From Sipunculus nudus (taxonomy: Eukaryota > Annelida > Sipuncula > Golfingiida > Sipunculidae): a DNA stretch of 64,000 bases. The notes beneath the pieces are model-generated. The model was not told the origin of the DNA. It worked only from the letters and a program-made list of their open reading frames with translations, and did no database searches. Where the stretch lies: NCBI GenBank assembly GCA_026874595.1, contig CM049317.1, positions 60,858,618 to 60,922,617 of the forward strand, in the 5' to 3' direction. Shown here one piece after another: positions 1-42,720 of the stretch. The position numbers and the translations under genes were made by a program. Every line of letters begins with the position of its first letter. The stretch's first letter is position 1.

Positions 1-95
1 AGAGTGGTCTAGATTTTGTGTAATTGGGACTATTGTCTCACAATGTTTAGCACAGGTAATCATCACAGCTAAAACAATAAACACGACTTTCATAC

Positions 96-30322
<30,227 letters not shown>

Positions 30323-30760
30323 TTTCAATCCCCTCGCCGATGCAGTGAGGGGAAATTTCGCTGCAGATTTCTGTGTTGTTGTTTCGCCGCAAATAAAAAC
30401 ATCAAGGTGATGGCCTAACTCGCTTTGTAACAGGTCTTCTGATTGGTTGAGCTTTCCCGGAGCTAACAAATAGGACAGTGCGACCTAAAACATATACTGC
30501 AATAATCTGAATAAGTAGACTTTTGTGGTTAAAATTGTCAGTTCAAAGCATTTTTGAGGTGCTCACAATTTAGATGCAATGCAGACTTTATTTTACTCAT
30601 TGGTTATAATGGTGTTAATAAGGTTTATTTCAGCTGCAGATGATAACCAATGCGATCATTTATGAGGGTCCATGTGATCTTGTTTGGTGACGTCATATTA
30701 CGAGCACCTGCAGTCACGACCCCGATGATGTCGGTTCATGCATATTCAAAACCATGATAC
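30323..30760 (-). promoter_or_regulatory. Putative promoter/5' UTR of the FBXL2/20-like gene
   Basis: For minus-strand transcription, an inverted CCAAT (ATTGG on plus at 30442-30446) sits about 120 bp upstream of the candidate ATG. A perfect palindromic CRE, TGACGTCA, lies at 30688-30695. CpG is noticeably denser here than in the introns on either side. No TATA box is evident. The transcription start cannot be placed from sequence alone. Confidence 0.4.
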
Positions 30761-31530
30761 GTAAACATTGAACAGAGGGCCATGTAATTGCATTCACTAC
30801 AATTCGTGTAAAACACTCGTCGAAGTGCATATATATCTACCGATGGTTTCTGAATCACATTGTAAACAAGTCGAAACCATGCAAGTCAGATGATCTGTGA
30901 CATACAAAAGGTATGATGCCCATTTCATCGAGGAAACTGTACTCTTTGATACATTGACAGATTAAATGATTATGCAAGTTTGTGTATGTGCATGCATCCG
31001 TACATGTATCAGGCATTAAATGTACTCTGAATACAATACCCGGTACTTTAAATGTTCATAAATGATCAAATGTTTTTTTCTCCCTCCAATTGTTCTTTAT
31101 AGTTCCTGTATAAGAGGTAAAAATTATTTTAAGATTAAAATTTCTATCAGAAATCAAGAAAAATGTAGAAGGAAAGTTTTATCTTGGAGGATAAAGGTAT
31201 TTTCTCCCCTTGATCCGTTAAGTTTTTCCCATAAGAAATATATAAAGATATAAGGTAAAAATTTACTCTTGAAAGTAAAAAAAAAATGTAAATATCTTAT
31301 ACTGGGGTAGGAATTGATTGTAAAATCATGTTTGATGACTGAAAACACGACGAGGAATATCTATTAATCGATTATTTTATCAGTTTATGCATGTACCTTC
31401 TATTAATATTACAGTGAAATCGGCGGCTGTATAGAATGATATCTAAATGTTGATTTAGTAAATTTAGTCTGAATACTGCATCACGCTGACAGGTAAAGCA
31501 CGATTGGTGACATTTGTTCGTGGCACAAGG
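30761..31530. other. Intergenic, no feature recognised
   Basis: No coding or repeat signal was recognised. Confidence 0.35.
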
Positions 31531-32008
31531 TTAAAGGTGCCCATTCACCTACCATTTGAAAAAGACTTAATGTGACTTCTGGCTTCCTCCATGTATATTT
31601 TAATGATCTAAATGTAATTTTGGTTCAGAAAAGTTCTTATAACGCCTTCATGAAGAATGTATGAACATGTTTATCAACAACATGATTGTAAGCACAGCAA
31701 TACTGACAAATGGGTAAAACATGTAACCTGAGGTGGTTGGTTTCATATGTGCAGAGATAGAAAGGTCACTTGTTGTAAAACGCCATTTGCAAAGCTCTGG
31801 CTTAACTGTCTTGCTGCCAGATGCCCTTGTGGAATTTGTTTTGATTATTTTGGTGGGCTACCACATATTATAAACACGTTGATATACTAGTAAACAAAAC
31901 AAGCATCAAATGTGCGGTGATATCCACATTTTCTGGCCTAGTTTTTATAAAAGCTCCAAGGGATAACCTTTAGTTTAGAATGTTCAGATAGGTGATTGGG
32001 CCCCTTTA
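31531..32008. mobile_element. MITE with TTAAAGG(T/G)GCCCA inverted ends
   Basis: The left end is TTAAAGGTGCCCATTCACCT; the right end reversed reads TTAAAGGGGCCCAATCACCT, a near-perfect inverted repeat of about 20 bp. TTAA at both extremes would fit a piggyBac-type TTAA target duplication, though it could also be part of the inverted repeat. A second partial copy of the left half is at 45009-45173. A related end (TTAAAGGTGCCTGTCACACC) is at 43768. No coding capacity. Confidence 0.65.
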
Positions 32009-32452
32009 AGTTTGAGCTTGTTCACAACTTCGGGTTGTGAGTCAGGTCTTTTATATATCTCTTTCGGGATAAGAATATTGTTTTCTAGGTAGTATCACGT
32101 ACGTTTTTGCACGTGCATAAATATTCGTTTTTGATCACATACAATTTTTTATAAAATGCAGGCACATTCACGGTACAAATGTATTACTGCATGTAACAGC
32201 TGGTTTGTTTGTTGGCTTCGCTTGCCAGTCTTGTTCTGCTCAGCCGTCGCCGCGCACTTCGTACAAAATCAAACCGGAGAAATATATGCTTCAGTCCCAT
32301 AGGACATTTTATGTCGGTGAGTTGTTTTTATCAACAGAAGACGTTTCAGTCAAACTAAAGTAAATACAAGTGTAAGTGACAGATAATAGTCCTGGTTAAA
32401 TTATAGAAAATTCCCACCAGACAAGGGAAGCCGGCAAGGCCGAAAATTTATC

Positions 32453-33000
32453 GGCCCTCTAACAATATATTATTACCAATTTATTACACGGTTTTGTAAA
32501 AAGCTTTTATAACTAATTTTAAAAGATATTTATACAGCATTTATTATTGAACATTAAATTTATTGGCCCTTCAACAATATATTAATACCAATTTATTACA
32601 CGGTTTTGTCAAAAGCTTTTATAACTAATTTTAAAAGATATTTATACAACATTTATTATTGAACATTAAATTTATTGGCCCTTCAACAATATATTAATAC
32701 CTATTTATTACACGGTTTTGTAAAAAGCTTTCTATAACTATTTTTAAAAGATATTTATACAACATTTATTATTGAACATTAAATTTATTGGCCCTCAACA
32801 ATATATTAATACCTATTTATTACACGGTTTTTTAAAGCTTTCTATAACTAATTTTAAAAGATATTTATACAACATTTATAATTGAACATTAAATTTATTG
32901 GCCCTTCAACAATATATTAATACCTATTTATTACACGTATTTTTTAAAGCTTTCTATAACTAATTTTAAAAGATATTTATACAACGTTATTATTGAACAT
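32453..33000. repeat. 112-bp satellite-like array, five copies
   Basis: The word GGCCCT recurs at 32453, 32565, 32677, 32790 and 32900, giving periods of 110-113 bp. Copies differ by few bases. The unit is about 80% A+T and has no relation to the other arrays in the window. Confidence 0.95.
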
Positions 33001-35269
33001 AACACATGTCATATATTTCTTTATAGACAGGTGGAAACGAGACTTATTTAATCATACTAGACGAATTGTCATGTAGAAGGGTATGAACAATTCAATGCCT
33101 TTTAAAATTGTCAGTGTTTTGGATAGAAGCAATCTTGAACATTCTTTAACAGTCACATCAAGTTATGGTTTCCATGGCAGCCTGAATTAATTGAGTAAAA
33201 AGGCTTGTTGCTTTAAAAATAAATTGCTATAAATTTGTTGATGTTATCCGTATATAAAACATATGAATAAACTCCAACATGCAGCAAACTGAATATCTTG
33301 CGTTTAAGTGCAGAAAATTTTGAGATTGATGGCGTTGCAAAAAATCGTCAGGCATGAAGGTGGCGCTGCAAGCTAATATAAACGAACCATCTGCATAAAT
33401 ACTGTCAGGGGGGGTCAATGCAAGGGGGACGGGGTGTGTACCCTCATTTTTTTCAAGAGGGGTAGGCAATGTGACCCCCCCCCCGGAAAATGAAAGAATA
33501 ATACATGTATCTATATATTGGAAAAGAAATATATTAACAATAATAGACTGATTTTTTAAAGGCCTCTTTGAAAAAAAAAATGTTGTCCCAACTTTGATTA
33601 CCCTCCTATACCCCTGCGAGTCACCCCCTCGCCTATGAAGATAAATCGACTCCAATGACAAGTATACAAATTCAGAGGTAAATCCTGTTTGAAAAATGAG
33701 CCATAGACATTTACGCTGACAAGATGATTATATAGATCAATTTCCTCCAATTTGTTCATGGTAACTGAAATATATGTGAAAGGGCATGATACACAATTTC
33801 ACTTAATTTCACAGATATATGGACTCCAACACTGATAGTATGTACTTTTTATCATTATTCTGACGAAATGCAAGATGCCTGCGCATAAGCTTGAACAGGC
33901 GCTCTTTCACTTTCAAGGTAAAATAGACTCGAATTTCAACTTATACATGTAAAAAGGCTATAAACATACAAATTGTACGTGCCTGCACAAAAATGAGTAT
34001 AGCCATGAATACACGACTTAAACTATAGAAGGACAAAGTACCGCTGCAAAATGACCTAGTGACCAACTTAAATGAGGATGAATATGTATGCACAATTTAA
34101 TGAAAATCTTTATACATGTAGAGCCATTGCTGAGATAAATTACTAGTATATCCTCACTAAGATGCAGGCACGGTCATCCCCAGGTCGTTCCTTGTCCTTG
34201 CAATAATTTCGAAACCACTCATTGGGGGTTGCCATTTTGCGTACACACTAAAAAGCGGATGTCGCAAGTCACATTTCTGAAATATTTGTATACCACCAGT
34301 CTGAAAAAAAATGAAGAAAATCCCATTGTCTTAACGCTTTGTAAGGTGAGAGTCATTTAGTCCAACCTCGTTCCCTCGTCCATGCCAGGACCACAAGAAC
34401 AGTACTTATCCATTAGCGACATCTTTTGGCGACGATTGACACTAACAGTTATATCGAAAACAAAAAAATAGATTTTTCGCTATATCTAAAATGATGACAG
34501 TAAAAGATTTCTGTTTTATCCTTAAAAGTGCCTGTGTTTGTGTCTGCTTTCATTAAACAAAATTAGCAATGCTGGTTCAAAGGACCCGAACCAAGTAGAC
34601 GACCGTTACGTGCAGTGCGCATGCTCGTGGGTAGGTGAAGGAGGCGGATGATAGAATGTAGCCCCAAACGCTTTAAAACTGATAATCCAGATATATCATA
34701 AAATCTTCAATCACATTGCTTAAAACCCAACAGTTACATCATATTATGCATTGCTTAACGACGAATAGTTTTACAAAGAAAATAGCATGATTTGTTTCAA
34801 TATTCCAAGTTTTACAAAGCCAGTGACAGCCGATCTGGTCGGCATAAATACAAGCAAATTTAAAAGAAAACAACGTACTTTAAAACGGCATAAGCGGTCC
34901 ATTCTAATTTTTTTTAGTAAAATTAATCCTTATGTAAGGGTTGTGTCTTGACGGCTATTTAAGCTTTATAGTGAGTAAAAGCTACATCAATTGTGGCCCC
35001 ATTTATTGTCCGGGAAGATCTTAGCGGAATTTTCATGACACAAATTATGAAGAAATTATAAAGACGCTCATTGCCCTGGGCTCAGTGTGTGTGTCACCAT
35101 TTCTTACTGCGCAGGAAGACTACGAAACTACTGGTTATGAATTGAAAAGAAATTCTATGTCAACAACACACTGCATGCATGATGGCTCTGAATACCCCAG
35201 CGGCGTGGGTATAAATGTAGCGAAGAAAGTAACGTAGTCCGTTCAAATACTTTGGATTAGAATTGTTTC
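33001..35269. other. Intergenic, no gene; some CpG-rich patches
   Basis: Includes C/G runs around 33410-33485 and a CpG-dense patch at 34580-34640 with TGCGCATGC (NRF1-like). The word 'atgtcgcaagtc' and surroundings at 34225-34290 recur at 63740-63800. The open frame at 33227-33661 shows no domain and is not called. Confidence 0.4.
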
Positions 35270-35441
35270 AAGACAAATTATATAAACATGGGTGTTCTTG
35301 TGAAATGACTAAGCGGAATAAATGTAAGCATGCGCATGTGAGGTGTGAACAAATGATGTTTACTTGAAATGTAATAAATTTAATTTTTAAAGTTTGACAG
35401 TCGAGACAAGAAGCCTCGGCCGTCCCCATCGTACCCAACTT
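35270..35441 (-). repeat. Interspersed repeat pair, copy 1
   Basis: The minus strand carries 'cttgtctcgactgtcaaac' and 'atttattacatttcaag', matching plus-strand 48985-49150. Both copies translate to a similar short peptide around CQTxKxKFITFQ, but nothing else supports a gene. Confidence 0.6.
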
Positions 35442-35659
35442 GAATCTTACCATTAGGCCACAGGTGATGGAGTTGCATAACAGGACATATGTGAACTTAT
35501 ATACAAACCAGTGTAAATATCATCCCTATGGTATCCAGTCATTTAATTCCTGTGTCGCGTACGTATAAGTTGGCTTAACATTTTTGTATATACATGCGGT
35601 CAGAATTCAATAAACATCATTCGGGGATTTACTGATATATCAAATTATAACGCAATTAT

Positions 35660-36997
35660 TGTATCCCCAGACAAAGTCGGGGGATACTATGTTTCCATGC
35701 CGGTCCCGCCGCCGCATAAAACTCAAAAAATATTTCACGGATCTTTACCAAACTTAGTATATGTATAGATATGGGTGAGAGAACGACGCCTATTAAAAAT
35801 GAGGTCATGAACTTTACTAGGAGAGTGTCCTTGGTCTTGAAAAGGTCTATTTTTTTTTAAAATCACACAAATTCTTAAATATCTCAAGAAATCTTGCATG
35901 GATTGATCCCAAAATCAAGTTGATGGAAGATCAGGGATAGGGTTGTCAGGTTTCAGAAACTGGTGGCGCCACCTATTATTCTTTACTTGTTTTCGTGCCT
36001 TTTAATACCCCCAAAATTGTCACTTGACAGTACAGTGAGCATTATAAGTCAAAACTTAATGGAAAGATACATAGATATGGGTTAAGGGATGATGTTTATT
36101 TAAATTGGGGTCATGACCTTTCCTATGAGAGTGGCCTTGACCTTGAATATTCCCATATTTGGTGAAATTCACACAAAATCTTTAATATCTCAGTAAGGGA
36201 TACATAGTATGATCCAAAAATCAAATTGACCGAGGATCTTGGATAGCTTTGTCTTTTACAGAATACAGGTGGCGCCACCTTGTGTCGTTTTCTTGCTAAA
36301 AGGATGTTATCGCAATAACTTTGTAAGAATTTGAGGTACAGTCACCTAACCCACAGGTTTGATGCATCTTATCAACGGCTAGGTCAAGTTCGAACATGGA
36401 TTACCTTGATGCATTTTTTCAAGGTCACAGCAGCGATTATGCTAAAATGATATTAGGGCAATAACTCAAAAAGAATTTGTGGTACAGTCACCAAACCTAC
36501 AGTTTAGATGCATCTTATCAAGGGCTATGCCAAGTTCGAATATGGATGACCTTGATGCATTTTTCAAGGTCACAGAGGCGATAACGCTGAAATGATGTTA
36601 ACTTTAATATGTCACTGAGGGATGCATGGATTGATCCAAAAATCAAATTGACATAAGATCTTTGATAGCATTGTTTTCTGCAGAAGACAAATGGCGCCAC
36701 CTTATGTTGTTTTCTTGCTAAAATGATGTTTAAACGGTATAAATTTGTAAGAATTTGAGGCACAGTCACCCAGCCCACAAGTTTGATGCATCTTATCAAC
36801 GGCTAGGTCAAATTTGAACATGGATGACCTTGATCCATTTTTACAAGGAACGGCAATAACTAAAAATATTGCTGGTACAGTCACCAAACTTACAGGTTAG
36901 ATGCATCTTATCAAGGGTTCGGGGGGGGGGGGGGGGGGGGGGGTTAGATGGGTGCTCTGGAGATACTATGGCACCTGCGGTGCCAAGAAATATCTAG
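35660..36997 (+). mobile_element. Non-autonomous Helitron-like element, family 1 (copy B)
   Basis: The 5' hairpin at 35661-35687 has arms GTATCCCC(AGAC) / (GTC)GGGGGATAC. The 3' end has the hairpin GGCACCTGCGGTGCC at 36970-36984, the 9-nt spacer AAGAAATAT, CTAG at 36994-36997, then T. The first 500 bp match the reverse complement of 12720-13272. The central array differs: units of about 130 bp with 'gatgcatcttatcaa' and 'gaccttgatgcat'. A G-run at about 36919-36944 sits where copy A has its C-run. Confidence 0.7.
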
Positions 36998-38454
36998 TTT
37001 TCACACAGTGTTACTATCGGTATATAAGTACACACAAATATCTTTAACTATAGGTCTGGATTATTTAAATGTGAGCGTGCCTGTATATGTAGGACATAAA
37101 GCGTTTTCAAAAGTGGTTTCTACATAGCTTTATGTTGAACAAAACCAAATTTCACACAAACACAGCATACCGTTCAATCATGTTATATTATAATCTATAC
37201 GTGAATCGCAAGATCTGGGTTGGATTTTTTGTTAATGACAAATTAAAAATCACATTATTTGTTATTTATTTGACAAGAGCGCCATATTAAATGTGTTTCC
37301 GTGCGGGGTTTTGTTGTTAGAATGTATACTAATATAAAAGAGCTAATTCAAAGAATTGGCTTGGTGGGGATGGCTGCGGACTGACATCAGCTGAATATAA
37401 TGATGTATATAGTGGTTTAAGTGCGATTTGAAATAGTCTAATTAATCTAATGTTAACGATTGAATATCTAGAGTATATATAGGTCTATGTTTTAAATGAA
37501 TTTAATGTATAGAAAATGTTCTTATACTATACTTTGATTCACAGAAATACGGAAGAAAAGCATTGGCATTGTGCAACACAGCAGGGGGCAATGATTCTAT
37601 TGTTGAACATGTCACTTCAGTTATAAGTTAATTACAAAAATGACTCTTTACTTTTACTCAATGTAATACTTTACTAAAAATAAAAAAAAAAAAAAACATT
37701 TATGTAATTATATTATTGCAGCTGCCATTGCTGTAGATACATTTTACGTAGCTGAAAAGTCTTTCTTTTAGAGGTTAATTACACTTTTTCATAACAAAAA
37801 GATTTGCAGGTTGAAACTAAATCCATAGAGTCATCTGTTTGGCTTAAACCTGTGAGAATCAGGTATAGAGCGGTCCCGACCGGTCCGGTCCAGGCATAAG
37901 CGGTCCGGTATTTTTTTGTTAGCGGTCCGGTCTGGTCGAGCCCTAAACGCACAACTAACGCGTATGCGATACGTATGCAGCGAAATCGGACCGATTGTTA
38001 TTTACCCATCTTAACATGCGTACGCGTTTTTAATCCCTACCCCGAGCGATAGAAACGTGTTGCAAACGTATACGAAAAATACACATACGTATTGAATACG
38101 TATATATGGAATCAATCCAATAAGAGAATATGTGTGCGATTCGCAGCTGCATTCCCAAATCGTTATTGCATACGCACATGGAATGCTACCTTAAAACTAT
38201 ACTATAGTGTAAATCCAAAATTGATAGACCTACTTTAGGTCACACATACACAAAATTAGTTTTTCTGTGGGTAAGCCGCTCACTGCTCCTGTTTTTCGTG
38301 CACAATATTTATCAATTATTCAAAGAAATTATAAATCTATGGAAGATGTGTTATTTTTTATGTTGATAATATACACTCGTTAAAGAAATGAAGCTATTCT
38401 TTGTACACATGTATTTCCTGGCAAGCTTTAAAAATTCCACATATCTATTTCTTT
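36998..38454. other. Intergenic, no gene; CGGTCCGG repeat words
   Basis: Near 37870-37940 the word 'gcggtccggt' repeats several times, followed by a CpG-rich stretch with repeated ACGTATACG-like words to about 38110. No exon is supported. Confidence 0.4.
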
Positions 38455-39990
38455 AGTGCTGCAAGGTCCTCCACACCTATGACGCTTTTCAGGAGGCGCT
38501 TCCGGAATTTTCACTTGCCTGTAAACACCGTGGCCGGAGCGCATGTTTTGCCCAAAAGGCATTTCCGTGCAATACGCGGTCAGACGGGTCCACTATAATC
38601 CCCATTGATCCCCTATGTCCATTACGCCTCTAAAGGTATTTTCTCTCTCAAAAGGAAGTAAAGGTTTATAATCCAAAGACCACAGGACTCCGCTTTCAAT
38701 GCGAGGCTATTCATTTTGGTCAACACTGGGCACTGAGTCTAGTGACAATTTTTTTACAGGTTACAGGTATGTTGATTTTTATACATTCAAAAACATCTTT
38801 CCATCATAACCATGGTTTCAAAAGTTCAGCCACGTCATGTGTTTTATGAAGTTTAAAAAAAAACACACAACTTAATTATCATTCGAGTTGGGTGGGAGGA
38901 TGGGGGTGGGGGGGGGGGGGGTGGATGGGGGGACGGGGTCATATATATTTGTTAAGATCCGTTGTCCTTAGGGACGGTGAAACATGAAAAAATATCACCA
39001 GTACATCTTTTAATTGATAACAAACTAGAATCTGTAGTCAGGGCGTAGAGACCTCCACCAGAATCTCCTTTAATATCAGTCATGTGTTCACGTGTATGCG
39101 TTTCATGTGTGAACACTGTCATGCTTCAGTAACACGAGTTCACCTTGCGAGTGACAGAACAAATAAATACGAATGGGTGGCTTCCACACGGGGACAAAGT
39201 AATGGTCCTTTGTCATGCTGGTTCATATGAAAATATATTGCGGTGATTCTTATTACCTCCAAAATGAAATGGACTATTGATATGTCTTCACCCTAACCCT
39301 CTACAAATGTTCAACAAAACATTTTATGCCTGTCACGCTTTTTCAGGAGGCCACCTGTAATCCCCACTGACCCCCATTTCCATTATATCGCCTGTTAAAG
39401 AATTTTACTATGTCAAAAGGAAGTAAAGCTTTAGAATTCAAGCGCGGAAAACATGTCCACATGAATCTCTTAATAGGGAGCACTTTTCCGTTGATTGGAC
39501 ACAAAGAGCTAAGACCCTTTACACGAAAAACGTTTTATAGGTTTACAGGTATCTTGATTTTTATACATTCAGAAGTATCTTTCAATGATAACCATGGTTT
39601 TAATAGTTCGGCCGATTTATGGGTTGTTTGAAAAAAGGTGTTTCAAAAGGAAGCCCGGGGGGGGGGGGGAGGGGAGGGATTGCACACACTTCTTAGGGTC
39701 CTCAATCGCCAGAATCTGCTAATCAGTCGTTCGTTCATACGTGCACATTTCATGTAAAACATTGTCAAGGTTCAGAAACACGGGTTCACCAGGCGAGTGA
39801 CAGAACAACTTCATACGAATTGGCGGCTTCTTTCCGGGGACAAAGGAAAAGCCCCTTATAATTATTCCTTTGTGGAATTGTGATTTTGGCACTTAAGAAA
39901 AAATATATTTTATGGTGATTCCGATTACCTCCTAAATGTAATGGATTACGGATGCACACTTTACTCTACCCCCCCCCCTTCAAATTTTCA
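38455..39990. repeat. Diverged tandem duplication of about 0.8 kb
   Basis: Copy 1 (about 38455-39290) and copy 2 (about 39325-39990) share in the same order 'gcttttcaggagg', 'tcaaaaggaagtaaag', 'cttgatttttatacattca', 'ataaccatggttt', 'gcgagtgacagaacaa' and 'ggtgattc.attacctcc'. A G-run lies at the same relative place in each (38900s and 39650s). The two short open frames in it are not conserved between copies. Confidence 0.8.
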
Positions 39991-42139
39991 GCAAAATCTG
40001 TATATTACATTTTGCGTTAATTTGCTGAAGGACAATGCAACGAACCAAGGCTGAAGTGGTTTCTTTGCTAAATGCTTTCATCGAAATATATCAACCTGCG
40101 TTCTTTTTATCTGGGAGAGTTGTCAGTTTTGCATCAGACCTGCTTGTTCCATGACAATTTACAGTACTTAAACCAAACATTTAATACTGTTGGAATATAT
40201 TTGTCTGGGCCTATTATCTCATAAGCAGCATAACTTTACGCGTATAAGTGACTTCAACGACAAGTGCATGTGTATACAAATAACGCTTGTGTCTGTTAAC
40301 ATGATTTAGACTATGCCCTCAACTGACTGCACTGAATAAACATCGTGTCTCCTGAGCTTCAACCAATACAAAGCATCTTTCATATAATATCACGGTAGAA
40401 TGCTTCTTTATACAATCGTTATATCTACGATATTTACCAAGCAATGAAGCTGTCGGATCTATGTTGTTTATAAAAAAAAAATTCTGACTTAAAAATTCGT
40501 ACCCCCATGTATATGATTCATGTCGCTTTGCAAAATTTATTTGTTGTGTGATTTCTGGAATAGATTATTTTTTTTCTATGTTGATTTTTTTTCTTTTTTG
40601 GGGGGGGGGGGGTGTTATTAGAGAATTCTAGCAGAAGTAATCTTTATATCATATTAGTGAGAAACATGACAAAACTTCCTGCAAAAACCTTATAATAAAA
40701 AATAATAATTATTATTATTATTGCACATTTATAAAGCCCTCATCCAGAGATCTGCCCACAAGCGCCAATATAATAAAAGCGTGATAATTAAAGTTAAACC
40801 CATAAACAGTCATTTTATGCAAGTTCAAGATTAAAACGATTTAAATATGACTAAATGTTGATAAATATACCAGTGAGGTAGGTTAAGAAACAAGTTTTAT
40901 GTGTTTATAGACACTTTATCTATGGTTATGTTAAAAATTTACCGGTCATAAGCATCCATAAAAAGGTATGTCTTCAGTCCATTTTTAAACTGCTAAGTGT
41001 AGAGGATTCTCGTAAATCATGTTGTAAGCTTTTCATGATCACAGGTGCTACATGGGAGAATGATCTCCCTAAGTAGGTCTTCAGATTTTGTAAAGGCACT
41101 ACTAGATCGTTTGGCAGGGAACCTGAAACTGTTCATGTGCCACCGAACTACACTTTGGAGTGACGATCCTAAATTAAACGTAGTCAGTGGCTTTATTTAT
41201 TCGTGGGGGTTAAAATCTGATTTCCACAATATAGAGCTCATTTACGCATGGCGAACAGGAGAAATGTAATCATCGATGTTCTTCCGTGTTCACTTCAGAC
41301 GTCTGTCATCGATAAAATCAGGGCGGGCTGAGTATGGGGATAAATTTATATATTGATTATCAGAAGACCATTATTGATAAAATATAGATTTGAATCATAT
41401 GAAAGTCTGTGAAGTTTATTTAAACAACAGGCCTGACGGGAATAGACGTGAAAGGTTAATTATAAGCAAAAAAAAAAAAAAACAAAAAAAAAAACCAAAA
41501 AAAAAAAAAAAACACCATAATGTTTTAATCAAACCTACAAAAGACTTCATGTTTCAACTGTACTTAAATGACCCCACCATGAAGTTTACTTGACCTTATC
41601 AGCATATTCATTTAATGAATTATCATGTGCATACTTTTTTCCGTGCAGCCAATTATTCCAGTTGCCTATATTACTGTTAACCGTCAGTCACCTGACAATA
41701 ATAAAATTTGCATAATTTTGGAGAGCTCTTCCAAACAGTGAATAATAATGTCTTACCTGCATGTAAATCGTATGAGACAAACAATCCAACATATTGCAAG
41801 ACAGTTCACAATGACTGGGATATATTCATTAGTGCAGCGATTCCAGCCAATGCGACGTCTATGTCATCGACCTTTATGAAGTCATTATTGTCTTGTAAAC
41901 AGATGTCGCAAGGAAGACCTTCTGTGTAGGAGCGTTTTGAGGGCTCATTATAATAATTAGGTCAAAAGGGCGGGGCATAAGGGCTCTGGTGGTAAGATCA
42001 ATTTACTTTAATATCATTATGGTGTCTCACAACCTTAGTCCCATGCAAAACATACTTAGAATAGTTATGAAAAGGCTTGTCAGGTTTGTTGTACCGGTAT
42101 ATTAAATTAATAAAGTCCATAGAATTAACCATTTCGAAT
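39991..42139. other. Intergenic, no gene seen
   Basis: Contains an (ATT)n-like patch near 40695-40715, a G-run at 40602-40612 and an A-rich run at 41468-41513. No exon with flanking splice sites was recognised. Confidence 0.4.
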
Positions 42140-42720
42140 CCTGTCAGAGTCATTTATAAATATATTGATTCTTATCACAGCTATTCATGTCAGGGCCAGC
42201 GAAAATCCGATTGATTCTTGTCAGAGCTATCGAAAACCAAATTGATTCTTGTGAGAGCCTTTTATAACTATATTGATTCTTGTCAGAGCCATCGATCAAT
42301 ATAGTGATTCTTGTCAAAGCCATCGATAACTATATTGATTCTTGTCAAAGCCATCGGTCATTAAAGTGATTCTTGTCAGAGCCATCAATAACCAAATTGA
42401 TTCTTGTCAGAGTCATCGATAACTAAATTAATTATTGTCAGAGCACTCGGAAAAAATATTTTGATTCTTAAAAAAGCCATCGATAAATATATTGATTCTT
42501 GTCAGAGCTTCCGAGAACTATATTGATTCTTGACAGAGCCATCGATAACTATATTGATTCTTATTAGAGCCATCGATAACTTTATTGGTTCTTGTCAGTT
42601 CTATCGAGAACAATATTGATTCTTGTCAGAATCATCGAAAATCATATGGTTTCTTGTCATAAACAACAACAATCACATTGATTCTTGTCAATGCCTTCGA
42701 TAATCGCATTGACATTTATC
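42140..42720. repeat. About 31-bp minisatellite (TTGATTCTTGTCAGAGCCATCGATAAC type)
   Basis: Roughly nineteen imperfect units, each with 'attgattcttgtcagagcc' and a variable ATCGATAA-like half. Units vary by substitutions and small length changes, so the array is old or not well homogenised. Confidence 0.93.

Noticed and set aside
30323-30469. N-terminal extension of the FBXL exon-1 frame to an ATG at 30469
   Set aside because: The frame is open, but the 49 extra residues show no family similarity and the stretch contains a CCAAT box, which argues for promoter or UTR.
33227-33661. 144-residue minus-strand open frame
   Set aside because: No domain, low-complexity Pro-rich middle created by C/G runs, and no splice or promoter support.
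42140-42720. CRISPR-like array (regular roughly 31-bp repeats)
   Set aside because: There are no unique spacers between units; it is a continuous minisatellite in a eukaryotic genome.
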